From: Chloroflexota bacterium
GTDB lineage: Bacteria; Chloroflexota; Dehalococcoidia; SZUA-161
DNA: 22,316 nucleotides
Assembly (NCBI GenBank): GCA_030668425.1
Contig: DAOUTY010000002.1
Location: 1-22,316 of the forward strand
Direction: 5' to 3'
Positions 16,102-22,316 of the stretch are shown here, in pieces. The stretch's first letter is position 1. Each line of letters begins with the position of its first letter. The notes beneath the pieces were generated by a model that worked only from the letters and a program-made list of their open reading frames with translations, was not told the DNA's origin and did no database searches. Position numbers and translations under genes: made by a program.

Positions 16102-16412
16102 CCGCTTTTCTCAGGTTTAGTCTCTGCTTTCGTTGTAGACTTGGTGTCTGCCTTGTCCTCAGACTTGGCCTCAGACTTGGCCTCTGCCTTCGACTTCGCG
16201 TCTTCGTGGTTTGGGTCAGGGTTGTGTCTCGTCCCTCTGCCGTGGTCGGTACTGTAGAAGCCGCTTCCCTTGAAGAGAACGGGTACAGAGTGGATAATGC
16301 GACGTGCCTTGCTTGTGCATTCAGGACAGGTGGCTATGGGTTCCTCGTCGAACCTTTGCCTCCGATCGAACCTGCTGCCGCAACTACTACATTCGTATTC
16401 GTAAATAGGCAT
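16098..16412 (-). CDS. FmdB-family zinc-ribbon protein with a low-complexity charged tail
   Basis: A 104-residue protein. The first 55 or so residues are an FmdB-type zinc ribbon: 'MPIYEYECSSCGSRFD', then 'CPEC', with the metal ligands C8, C11, C29 and C32, followed by 'SVPVLFKGSGFYSTD', a segment typical of the family. Residues about 65-104 are a Lys/Ala/Glu/Ser/Thr-rich repetitive tail with no predicted globular fold. The biochemical role of the family is not settled; the name comes from a regulator in the formamidase operon of Methylophilus. The ATG has GAGG 6 bases upstream. Its stop overlaps the dtd start by four bases. The promoter region holds a perfect CIRCE operator, and a terminator-like hairpin lies in the leader. 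Confidence 0.9.
   Translation of the reverse strand: MPIYEYECSSCGSRFDRRQRFDEEPIATCPECTSKARRIIHSVPVLFKGSGFYSTDHGRGTRHNPDPNHEDAKSKAEAKSEAKSEDKADTKSTTKAETKPEKSG
16157..16180. repeat. 12-bp tandem repeat in the tail of the zinc-ribbon gene
   Basis: CCTCAGACTTGG occurs twice in a row without mismatch (16157-16168 and 16169-16180) and is flanked by degenerate copies on both sides. It is in frame and encodes Ala-Lys-Ser-Glu units on the minus strand, so replication slippage would lengthen or shorten the tail by four residues. Confidence 0.75.
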
Positions 16413-16422
16413 CTCTCACCTC

Positions 16423-16457
16423 ACACAAAAAAAGCCTCTTTATTGAGGCCTTTGTGT
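16423..16457 (-). terminator. Terminator-like hairpin in the leader of the fmdB-dtd transcript
   Basis: GCCTC (16434-16438) and GAGGC (16445-16449) pair around a 6-base loop. On the minus strand the hairpin is followed at once by seven T residues (complement of 16427-16433). Outer bases ACACAAA and TTTGTGT can extend the stem, pairing the A-tract with the T-tract. It lies between the CIRCE promoter and the fmdB ribosome binding site, not after a gene, so it may act as an attenuator. In the plus direction the following T-tract is poor. Confidence 0.5.
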
Positions 16458-16471
16458 TTTGCCAAATAACA

Positions 16472-16498
16472 TTAGCACTCTTGGCCCTTGAGTGCTAA
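16472..16498. promoter_or_regulatory. CIRCE element (HrcA operator)
   Basis: TTAGCACTC (16472-16480), nine bases, then GAGTGCTAA (16490-16498): an exact match to the CIRCE consensus bound by the heat-shock repressor HrcA. It sits just downstream of the minus-strand promoter at 16507-16536, overlapping the expected transcription start, which is the usual CIRCE position. It therefore most likely controls the zinc-ribbon gene and dtd. The rpsB promoter begins about 50 bases away on the other side. Confidence 0.94.
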
Positions 16499-16506
16499 CC
16501 AAGTGT

Positions 16507-16536
16507 AATTTAGCATCTTGGGCTAGCGTTTGTCAA
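16507..16536 (-). promoter_or_regulatory. Sigma70-type promoter of the zinc-ribbon/dtd operon
   Basis: On the minus strand a perfect -35, TTGACA (complement of 16531-16536), is followed after 18 bases by TAAATT (complement of 16507-16512). Transcription would start near 16500, at the edge of the CIRCE element. This leaves a leader of about 85-90 bases that contains the CIRCE inverted repeat and the terminator-like hairpin. Confidence 0.7.
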
Positions 16537-16550
16537 GGGAATACTCATTC

Positions 16551-16579
16551 TTGCCTTTTATATCTGCCTATGGTAAACT
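16551..16579 (+). promoter_or_regulatory. Probable promoter of the rpsB operon
   Basis: TTGCCT (16551-16556) and TAAACT (16574-16579) are 17 bases apart, and a TG dinucleotide one base before the -10 gives an extended -10 element. The leader to the rpsB ATG would be about 90 bases and ends in a purine-rich GAGAGGGTGAGGG ribosome binding region. No ribosomal-protein leader motif is recognised in it. Confidence 0.45.
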
Positions 16580-16677
16580 CATCCAGTCGATCAATTTCGG
16601 CAGTTAGTAAATAGTTGCTGGTCTGCACAATACTGAGGCAGATGGAGTAGACTGGAGAGGGTGAGGGTCTTTTAAAG

Positions 16678-17478
16678 ATGGCAGAACCTGTTTCGATGAA
16701 ATTGCTTCTGGAGGCCGGGGTTCACTTCGGGCATCAGGTGGCACGCTGGAACCCCAAGATGAAGACTTATATCTTCAGCCAGCGTAACGGCATTCACATT
16801 ATTGATTTAGAACAAACTGTTGTCTTACTTGGCAAGGCCTGTGAATTCGTGCGAGGAGTGATCGAGAGGGGAGAGGGCCTTATTTTCGTGGGTAGTAAGA
16901 AGCAGGCCCAGGAGGCCGTGATAAAAGAGGCCAAGCGATGTGGGGCCTTCTACGTCAATCAACGCTGGCTTGGGGGAATGCTTACGAACTTCACCACTAT
17001 TCAATCGCGTATTGACTACTTGGTTCGTTTGGAGGATCGTAAAACCAGGGGGGAATTGGAGCGCTTGCCTAAGAAGGAAGCCATGAAACTGGAAAAGGAG
17101 ATGGTTCATTTAAACAGATTGCTTGGCGGCGTTAAGGAGATGGAGAGGATTCCAGGAGCTTTGTTTATAATTGATCCTACCAAGGAAAGGAATGCGATTG
17201 CTGAGGCTAAGCGGGTTGGCGTTCCTATCGTTGCTATTGTAGACACAAATTGTGACCCCGATGAAATTGACTATCCTATTCCAGGCAATGACGATGCGAT
17301 CAGGGCACTGGCTCTTTTCTGCAGTATTATGGCTGACGCTGTTTTAGAAGCAAAGCAAGCTATTGAGGCTCTAGCCGAGAAGGAGGCGGCGGCGGAAGAG
17401 GAAGAGTTGCCAGCCAACTATGAGGCTGTTTTCGAACCCGATGATGTTCAGCCGACTCCTGTTAAGAACGAAGGTTAG
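16678..17478 (+). CDS. rpsB: 30S ribosomal protein S2
   Basis: A 266-residue S2, a structural protein of the small-subunit head-body junction needed for binding S1 in many bacteria. Both family signatures are visible: 'MKTYIFSQRNGIHIIDLEQT' near residues 28-47 and the 'GALFIIDPTKERNAIAEA' to 'DTNCDPDEIDYPIPGNDDA' region. The N-terminal 'MKLLLEAGVHFGHQ' is typical. The C-terminus carries an acidic extension of about 35 residues after the core, common in S2 proteins. The ATG follows a GAGGG sequence by about 11 bases. It opens the rpsB-tsf-pyrH-frr cluster that is conserved widely in bacteria, 8 bases before tsf. Confidence 0.98.
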   Translation: MAEPVSMKLLLEAGVHFGHQVARWNPKMKTYIFSQRNGIHIIDLEQTVVLLGKACEFVRGVIERGEGLIFVGSKKQAQEAVIKEAKRCGAFYVNQRWLGGMLTNFTTIQSRIDYLVRLEDRKTRGELERLPKKEAMKLEKEMVHLNRLLGGVKEMERIPGALFIIDPTKERNAIAEAKRVGVPIVAIVDTNCDPDEIDYPIPGNDDAIRALALFCSIMADAVLEAKQAIEALAEKEAAAEEEELPANYEAVFEPDDVQPTPVKNEG

Positions 17479-17486
17479 GGGGCTAA

Positions 17487-18002
17487 ATGCAGGTTTCTAC
17501 TGAAGCGATAAAGGCACTGAGGGAGCAGACCAGTGCTGGAATAATGGAGTGCAAACGGGCCCTGCAAGAAACAGATGGCGATCTTATAGCTGCAACTACA
17601 AAACTGAGGGAGCGTGGCTACGAAATTGCTAAGAAGAAGGATAATCGGGCTACAGGGCAGGGGCTGGTGGAATCGTATGTTCATACTGGGGGACGGGTTG
17701 GGGCCTTAGTGGAGATAAACTGTGAGAGCGATTTTGTGGCGCGCACCCCAGAGTTCGAGGGGCTCGCCCACGATCTGGCAATGCAGGTAGTGGCTACCTG
17801 CCCGTGCTACCTCAGCCCTGAGGACGCACCCGAAGGACAGGAATTTGCCGAGGAGGATTGCCTCCTGCTTCAGCCTTTCATCAAGGATCCGACCAAGAAG
17901 GTCCAGGATATTGTTGCTGAAATGGTGGCCAAGGTCAGGGAGAATGTCAAGATAAGAAGGTTCGTCCGATTTGAGTTGGGGTTAGATGGACGGGATGAGT
18001 GA
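17487..18002 (+). CDS. tsf: Elongation factor Ts (short form)
   Basis: A 171-residue EF-Ts, the GDP-GTP exchange factor for EF-Tu. The N-terminal UBA-like domain (residues 1-52, 'ALREQTSAGIMECKRAL' and 'AKKKDNR') and the exchange-active core segment ('ESDFVARTPEF', near residues 78-88) are intact, and a C-terminal helical module ends in 'RRFVRFELG'. E. coli EF-Ts has about 283 residues; this protein lacks most of the second core subdomain, like the short forms known from Thermus and some other lineages. It is not a truncation: the N- and C-terminal modules are both present and the next gene overlaps its end. Confidence 0.97.
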   Translation: MQVSTEAIKALREQTSAGIMECKRALQETDGDLIAATTKLRERGYEIAKKKDNRATGQGLVESYVHTGGRVGALVEINCESDFVARTPEFEGLAHDLAMQVVATCPCYLSPEDAPEGQEFAEEDCLLLQPFIKDPTKKVQDIVAEMVAKVRENVKIRRFVRFELGLDGRDE

Positions 18003-18720
18003 TACGGGATATAAGCGCGTTCTTCTGAAGCTTAGTGGCGAAGCCCTTATGGGCGATGGCGAATATGGCATCGATACTTCAACGGTGGTGAATATCGCTA
18101 AGCAGTTGAAGCGCGTGGTGGACAGTGGGGTACAGGTCGCTGTCGTTGTTGGTGGGGGCAATATCTGGAGAGGTGATGCTGCTGAGCGTAGGGGTATGGA
18201 TAGAGCTACCGCTGATTACGCAGGAATGCTGGCAACCATAATCAACGCACTTGCCCTTCAGGATGCTCTGGAGAAGGAAGGGGTCGACACAAGAAGCCAG
18301 AGCGCAATAGCGGTACAGGCGGTCGCAGAGTCCTATATACGCCGACGTGCCATACGTCATCTGGAGAAGGGCCGATTAGTTATATTTGCTGCGGGGACAG
18401 GCAATCCATATATGACAACGGATACGGCGGCAGCCTTGCGATCTATAGAGATAAACGCCGATGTGTTGCTAATGGCCAAGAATAAGGTTGATGGTGTTTA
18501 TGACTCGGATCCCTTAACCAATGCCGGGGCGAAAAAGTATGACCAGATTAGCTATTTGGATGCATTGAGAATGAGGCTTGAGGTAATGGACTCTACTGCC
18601 CTCTCTCTCTGTATGGACAATAATGTCCCCATAAAGGTGTTCGATCTTCAGTCTCCGAATGGCATCGAGCGAGTCGTTGCTGGTGAACTTGTAGGCACTC
18701 TTGTGCATAGTGGCGAATAG
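17986..18720 (+). CDS. pyrH: UMP kinase PyrH
   Basis: A 244-residue bacterial UMP kinase of the amino-acid kinase fold, phosphorylating UMP to UDP with ATP in pyrimidine nucleotide synthesis. Motifs are the N-terminal 'RVLLKLSGEAL', the glycine-rich 'VVVGGGNIWRG', 'RATADYAGMLATIINALALQ' and the C-terminal 'TDTAAALRS' and 'KVDGVYDSDP'. The frame overlaps the end of tsf. Start codons at 17986 and 17995 are both possible, giving overlaps of 17 or 8 bases. Neither has a convincing ribosome binding site, so coupling to tsf translation is likely. The product length fits the family with either start. Confidence 0.97.
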   Translation: MDGMSDTGYKRVLLKLSGEALMGDGEYGIDTSTVVNIAKQLKRVVDSGVQVAVVVGGGNIWRGDAAERRGMDRATADYAGMLATIINALALQDALEKEGVDTRSQSAIAVQAVAESYIRRRAIRHLEKGRLVIFAAGTGNPYMTTDTAAALRSIEINADVLLMAKNKVDGVYDSDPLTNAGAKKYDQISYLDALRMRLEVMDSTALSLCMDNNVPIKVFDLQSPNGIERVVAGELVGTLVHSGE

Positions 18721-18786
18721 TCGGTTGGAAGCGCAATCCTCTTAATAAGCTGTTAGTTTGGCCTATTCTTACATGGGAGGCTGGTG

Positions 18787-19347
18787 ATGAGCGAAGAGGA
18801 TGTACTGCAGAGTGCAGAGGGAAGGATGCGCAAGGCAATAGGTGTATTGAAGGACGATTTGGCTGCCATTCGCACTGGCAGAGCCAGTCCTGGTCTTGTG
18901 AATAACATCCGAGTTGACTACCATGGAGTTCCAGTCCCAGTTAATCAAATTGCAAGCATCACAGTTCCTGAGGCAAGTATGCTTGTGATTCAACCATGGG
19001 AGAGGGATATTCTGCCGAGCATAGAGAAGGCCATCCTCAAATCAGACCTTGGCCTAACACCGACAAACGATGGCAATGTTATTAGGCTGGTTATTCCACA
19101 GCTTACCGAGGAACGGCGTAACCAGTTGGTCAAGATGGTGGGGAAAAGGGTGGAGGAGGGTAAAGTGGCGGTGCGTAATGTGAGACGAGAGGGGCTTGAA
19201 AAACTGCGCAAACTGAAAGATAGCAAAGAGCTGTCCGAGGATGAGCAGAAGCGTGCTTTGGGGCGACTACAGCAGATTACCGATAGATTTATTGAGGAAA
19301 TCGACCAGATAGCAAAAGGCAAGGAATCAGAACTCTTGGAATTCTGA
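18787..19347 (+). CDS. frr: Ribosome recycling factor
   Basis: A 186-residue RRF, which splits post-termination ribosomes with EF-G. The expected landmarks are 'LAAIRTGRASPGLV' near residues 25-38, 'ASITVPEASMLVIQPW', 'SDLGLTPTNDGNVIRLVIPQLTEERR' (split here by family structure, not by gaps) and a C-terminal long helix region rich in Lys and Glu. The start is ATG at 18787, 6 bases after GGGAGG; the preceding GTG at 18784 is too close to that site. The gap of 66 bases after pyrH shows nothing obvious. The length is nearly the family standard of 185. Confidence 0.98.
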   Translation: MSEEDVLQSAEGRMRKAIGVLKDDLAAIRTGRASPGLVNNIRVDYHGVPVPVNQIASITVPEASMLVIQPWERDILPSIEKAILKSDLGLTPTNDGNVIRLVIPQLTEERRNQLVKMVGKRVEEGKVAVRNVRREGLEKLRKLKDSKELSEDEQKRALGRLQQITDRFIEEIDQIAKGKESELLEF

Positions 19348-19365
19348 TATAGTGAGGAATGGCGG

Positions 19366-20121
19366 GTGGTTGAGACAAATATAGAAACATTACCTGCGAA
19401 GAAGATATTCCCGCTTCCAAACCATGTTGCTATTATCATGGACGGGAACGGCAGGTGGGCTGAAAAGCGAGGTATGCCCCGGCTTTTCGGACATCGTGCT
19501 GGAACAGATAACGTTCAGCGTGTTGTCGAGGCGTTCGACCGATATCAGGTGAGATACCTTACGCTTTACGCTTTTTCAACGGAGAACTGGAGACGTCCAG
19601 GGGTAGAGGTTAGCGGGTTGTTTCATATCTTGGCTGAAATGATTGACCGTGAGACCAAAGTCCTGCATAAGAAGGGTGTCAAGCTGGCTCATTTGGGGAA
19701 AGTCGATGAGTTGGCGCCTGAGTTGCGAGACAAGGTTCGTAAGGCAATAGAGTTGACTAAGAATAACACAGGGATGACCCTGAGCATTGCGTTTGATTAC
19801 GGGGGTCGCGCTGAGATACTGGAAGCGGTCCGCCGAATTATCTATGATGATGTTCCTGCTGAAGATATAACTGAATCGCTGTTCGGCAGTTATCTTTATA
19901 CCGCGGATGTGCCTGATCCAGACCTTATTATTCGCACTGCTGGAGAAATGCGGCTAAGTAACTTTCTCATCTGGCAAGCAGCGTATGGTGAGTTCTACTC
20001 TACGCCTGCTTTGTGGCCGGACTTTGGTGAGAAAGAAATCGATAAGGCTTTAATTGCATACAGTCGGAGAGAGAGACGTTTCGGTGGATTGAAAGCGGAA
20101 GGAGAGGCTGGAGAGGGCTGA
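19366..20121 (+). CDS. uppS: Undecaprenyl diphosphate synthase (isoprenyl transferase)
   Basis: A 251-residue cis-prenyltransferase that extends farnesyl diphosphate with isopentenyl diphosphate to the C55 carrier for cell-wall glycans. The catalytic motif 'MDGNGRW' places the essential Asp at residue 26, and 'GHRAGTDNV', 'YAFSTENWRRP' and 'FDYGGRAEI' follow. The C-terminal 'RTAGEMRLSNFLIWQ' region is the diphosphate-binding segment; it reads TAGEM where most relatives have TSGEQ, a modest change. The start is GTG at 19366 with GAGG 8 bases upstream. It lies 18 bases after frr and before cdsA, the usual order in this operon. Confidence 0.97.
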   Translation: MVETNIETLPAKKIFPLPNHVAIIMDGNGRWAEKRGMPRLFGHRAGTDNVQRVVEAFDRYQVRYLTLYAFSTENWRRPGVEVSGLFHILAEMIDRETKVLHKKGVKLAHLGKVDELAPELRDKVRKAIELTKNNTGMTLSIAFDYGGRAEILEAVRRIIYDDVPAEDITESLFGSYLYTADVPDPDLIIRTAGEMRLSNFLIWQAAYGEFYSTPALWPDFGEKEIDKALIAYSRRERRFGGLKAEGEAGEG

Positions 20122-20152
20122 TACAACTTGGCCCCTGGTCTCTTTTCGGCGA

Positions 20153-20980
20153 ATGCTCAGGCATAGAGTACTAAGTGCAGTAGTCTTCCTCCCTATCCTC
20201 TTTGTTGCTATCTGGTTTGGTAACCCCTGGTTTTCTCTTATAGTAGCTGTTGCTGCTCTTTTGGGGGTTGTGGAGTTCTATACTATGTCTGCCCAAGAGA
20301 GATGGCAGCCCCTGACCTTCTTTGGCACGTTATGGACGCTGTTTTTTATTTGTAATGCGCATTATGCGCATTCCTATGGCTCCGAGACTACACAAATGCT
20401 GGTAACCTCGGCGCTGGTGACCACCGCGGTGATCTTCTCTCTGCTTCTTGCGCTGTTTCTGCGCTCGCCAGGAGAGAAGATCTTTGTTAATTGGTCCTGG
20501 AGCTTGGCTGGCATATTCTATATGGGTTGGCTGCTGAGCTACTGGGTACTGTTGATGAACTCACCTGACTGGGATGGCAGGGACTGGGTGATGCTGGCCC
20601 TTTTCGCCACTTTCGCTGTTGACACCACTGCATACTTCGTTGGGCGAGCTTTTGGAAAGCACAAATTGGCGCCGACCATATCTCCGGGGAAGACATGGGA
20701 GGGGGCCATTGGCGGTCTGGTGGGAGGAATAGCTGCTGTTATCATCCTGGCGCTCGCCTTGGATATAAGTATGGGTTATGGGGAACTGGTCGTGATTGGG
20801 TTGCTGGTCGGTCTCTTTGCTCAGATAGGCGATCTCGCAGAGTCAGGATTGAAGCGGAGCACAGGGGTGAAGGAATCAGGTAATCTTATTCCAGGGCATG
20901 GTGGTATTCTTGATCGTCTCGACAGCGTTGTCTTCACTGGGGTTGTGGTGTACTATTGTCTCAGATGGTTCGTAGGATGA
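20153..20980 (+). CDS. cdsA: Phosphatidate cytidylyltransferase CdsA
   Basis: A 275-residue integral membrane enzyme that makes CDP-diacylglycerol from phosphatidate and CTP. Several hydrophobic segments run through the first 150 residues, and the CDP-diglyceride synthetase signature is near the C-terminus: 'SPGKTWEGAIGG', then 'QIGDLAESGLKRSTGVKES' and 'IPGHGGILDRLDS'. The ATG at 20153 has only a weak ribosome binding site (GGCGA); no better in-frame start is seen between uppS and it. The gene ends in an ATGA overlap with dxr, which suggests coupled translation. Confidence 0.96.
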   Translation: MLRHRVLSAVVFLPILFVAIWFGNPWFSLIVAVAALLGVVEFYTMSAQERWQPLTFFGTLWTLFFICNAHYAHSYGSETTQMLVTSALVTTAVIFSLLLALFLRSPGEKIFVNWSWSLAGIFYMGWLLSYWVLLMNSPDWDGRDWVMLALFATFAVDTTAYFVGRAFGKHKLAPTISPGKTWEGAIGGLVGGIAAVIILALALDISMGYGELVVIGLLVGLFAQIGDLAESGLKRSTGVKESGNLIPGHGGILDRLDSVVFTGVVVYYCLRWFVG

Positions 20981-22107
20981 AAAGGCTGGCAGTCCTCGGG
21001 TCCACGGGATCGATAGGGCGGCAGACACTGGAGGTTGTGAGTGCTTTCCCCGATAGGTTTGAAGTGGTCGCCCTGGCGTGTGGCGAGAACGTTTCTTTGT
21101 TGAAGGAACAGGTTGCAGAATTCAAGCCAAGGTTGGTCTGCACTGAGCTAGCAGCAGGGGCCAAGGAAATCCTAGGAGCAACTTGTCTCTCCCTGGAGGA
21201 GATAGCATCTCATCCCGATGTCGACCTTGTGGTCATATCTACCTCAGGGAAAGCAGGTCTGGGCGCTACGCTTGCTGCAATCCGCGCTGGAAAAAAAGTC
21301 GCTTTAGCCAACAAAGAGGTGCTGGTGATGGCTGGGGGGATCGTGGTGGCAGAGGCTCAAAAATATGATGCTGAGATTGTGCCCATTGACAGTGAGCATA
21401 GCGCTATCTGGCAATGTCTGAATGGGGAAGAGAGAAGAACCGTTTCCAAGCTTATCCTAACTGCATCGGGAGGCCCTTTTCGCCAGAGCACGCTAGCTCA
21501 GCTAGCTGCGGTTACTCCGAAGGATGCACTGAATCATCCTACCTGGCGAATGGGTACAAAGGTAACCATTGATTCTGCCACCTTGATGAACAAGGGCATG
21601 GAGGTTATCGAGGCTCACTGGCTGTTTGATATCCCCTATTCACAGATCGAGGTGGTGATTCATCCCCAAAGCATAATTCACTCTATAGTGGAGTTCGTTG
21701 ACGGTTCGGCAAAAGCACAGCTAAGTCTGCCAGATATGAGGTTGCCCATCCAATATGCGCTGACTCATCCGGAACGATGGGAGAGCCCCTTTCGGGAGGG
21801 AATCGATTTTGGAAGTATAGTATCGTTTGACTTCGAGCCGGTAGATTTGGACAGGTTTCCCTGTTTGAAGCTGGCCATGGAGGCTGGTGAGAGGGGGGGG
21901 ACCTACCCCGCAGTACTGAGTGCTGCTGATGAAGTGGCGGTGGAACTTTTCCTGGCTAAGAAAATCGGCTTTCCAGATATCGCTGCTGTGGTGGCCAGAA
22001 CCCTCGATTGCCATGAAGTGATAAGCTATCCCTCTATAGAAGACATTTTTGCCGCAGATACCTGGGCTCGGGAAACGGCAAGGCTGGGGTTTGAGGAAGC
22101 GGAGTGA
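20977..22107 (+). CDS. dxr: 1-deoxy-D-xylulose 5-phosphate reductoisomerase
   Basis: A 376-residue NADPH-dependent enzyme that converts DXP to MEP, the committed step of the methylerythritol isoprenoid pathway; it supplies the precursors used by UppS. The Rossmann motif 'GSTGSIG' is at residues 8-14. 'ANKEVLV', 'DSEHSAIWQ', 'ASGGPFR', 'NHPTWRMGTKVTIDSATLMN' and 'HPQSIIHS' form the metal and substrate site. I use ATG at 20977, which overlaps the cdsA TGA as ATGA, since it gives the standard N-terminus 'MKRLAVLGSTG'. The frame could start as early as 20956 within cdsA, but that only adds residues without family support. It ends in a GTGA overlap with rseP. Confidence 0.97.
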   Translation: MKRLAVLGSTGSIGRQTLEVVSAFPDRFEVVALACGENVSLLKEQVAEFKPRLVCTELAAGAKEILGATCLSLEEIASHPDVDLVVISTSGKAGLGATLAAIRAGKKVALANKEVLVMAGGIVVAEAQKYDAEIVPIDSEHSAIWQCLNGEERRTVSKLILTASGGPFRQSTLAQLAAVTPKDALNHPTWRMGTKVTIDSATLMNKGMEVIEAHWLFDIPYSQIEVVIHPQSIIHSIVEFVDGSAKAQLSLPDMRLPIQYALTHPERWESPFREGIDFGSIVSFDFEPVDLDRFPCLKLAMEAGERGGTYPAVLSAADEVAVELFLAKKIGFPDIAAVVARTLDCHEVISYPSIEDIFAADTWARETARLGFEEAE

Positions 22108-22316
22108 TTATAGTAACCATAATAGTATTCATCCTTGTCCTGGGACTCCTCATCTTCGTCCATGAGCTGGGGCATTTCGTGGCAGCCAGGTTAGTGGGGG
22201 TCAAGGTTGAGGAGTTTGGCATGGGCTTCCCTCCCAGGATTTTCGCCATTAAGCGGGGTGAGACCAAGTATTCGCTCAACCTTATTCCTCTAGGTGGGTT
22301 CTGCAAGCTCCTGGGC
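22104..22316 (+). CDS. rseP: RseP-type site-2 zinc metalloprotease, N-terminal fragment (cut by window edge)
   Basis: The first 71 residues of an intramembrane metalloprotease. A hydrophobic first transmembrane segment contains the zinc-binding and catalytic motif 'HELGH' at residues 20-24, followed by 'ARLVGVKVEEFGMGFPPRIF' and 'YSLNLIPLGGFCKLLG', which are the conserved early regions of RseP/RasP/MmpA. Such proteases cleave membrane-anchored anti-sigma factors or remnant signal peptides. The GTG start (22104) overlaps the dxr stop as GTGA, and GAGG lies 7 bases upstream. The PDZ domain and the second metal-ligand motif would lie beyond the window. Confidence 0.95.
   Translation, partial: MIIVTIIVFILVLGLLIFVHELGHFVAARLVGVKVEEFGMGFPPRIFAIKRGETKYSLNLIPLGGFCKLLG

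Noticed and set aside
20956..20976. Earlier dxr start at TTG 20956
   Set aside because: It adds seven residues with no family support; ATG at 20977 gives the standard N-terminus and a typical ATGA overlap with cdsA.
1..22316. Mobile elements, CRISPR arrays, defence or toxin-antitoxin modules
   Set aside because: No transposase, integrase, spaced repeat array, terminal inverted repeats or toxin-antitoxin-like gene pair was found.

Overview
The window looks like a chromosomal segment of an anaerobic bacterium, most plausibly a Chloroflexota/Dehalococcoidia-type organism. That placement is an inference from gene content and was not tested by a phylogeny. The pointers are a large fused acyl-CoA dehydratase activase-like protein, a corrinoid-protein reductive activator (RACo family), nickel-pincer cofactor genes, a very short EF-Ts and frequent TTG/GTG starts. 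Nothing suggests phage, plasmid, transposon or CRISPR content, and I found no tRNA or rRNA gene.

Layout. (1) 1-192: 3' end of an alpha/beta hydrolase gene. (2) 244-450, minus: a small two-helix membrane protein. (3) 732-4886, plus: a 1384-residue protein with two BcrA/HgdC-type ATPase lobes and a 2-hydroxyacyl-dehydratase-like C-terminal half. (4) 4883-8780, minus: a HAD-like hydrolase, a RACo-like corrinoid activator and recF, probably transcribed in that order. (5) 8781-9235: a long divergent intergenic region with inverted repeats. (6) 9236-12595, plus: nadA-nadB-nadC, the complete aspartate-to-NaMN branch of NAD synthesis. (7) 12636-15623: larE and larC on minus and larB divergently on plus. 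Together these encode the nickel-pincer nucleotide (NPN) pathway, but no larA client enzyme is present. (8) 15640-16412, minus: an FmdB-type zinc-ribbon gene coupled to dtd, behind a sigma70-type promoter with a perfect CIRCE (HrcA) operator and a terminator-like hairpin in the leader. (9) 16678-22316, plus: the conserved housekeeping operon rpsB-tsf-pyrH-frr-uppS-cdsA-dxr-rseP, the last cut by the window edge.

How the genes work together. NadA, NadB and NadC make nicotinate mononucleotide. After adenylylation by NadD (not in the window) this becomes NaAD, which is the substrate of LarB, so the nad and lar genes lie next to each other in both the genome and the metabolic sequence. The activase-like protein and the RACo-like protein belong to two families that use ATP to drive low-potential electron transfer, which fits strictly anaerobic metabolism. 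The last operon couples translation (S2, EF-Ts, RRF), UMP kinase, isoprenoid and undecaprenyl synthesis (Dxr, UppS), phospholipid synthesis (CdsA) and an intramembrane protease (RseP).

The least expected signals are the CIRCE-controlled fmdB-dtd operon with its possible attenuator, the nad-lar linkage without larA, and the unexplained structured region upstream of nadA. I did not find a clearly new multi-gene system; most of the window is recognisable core metabolism.
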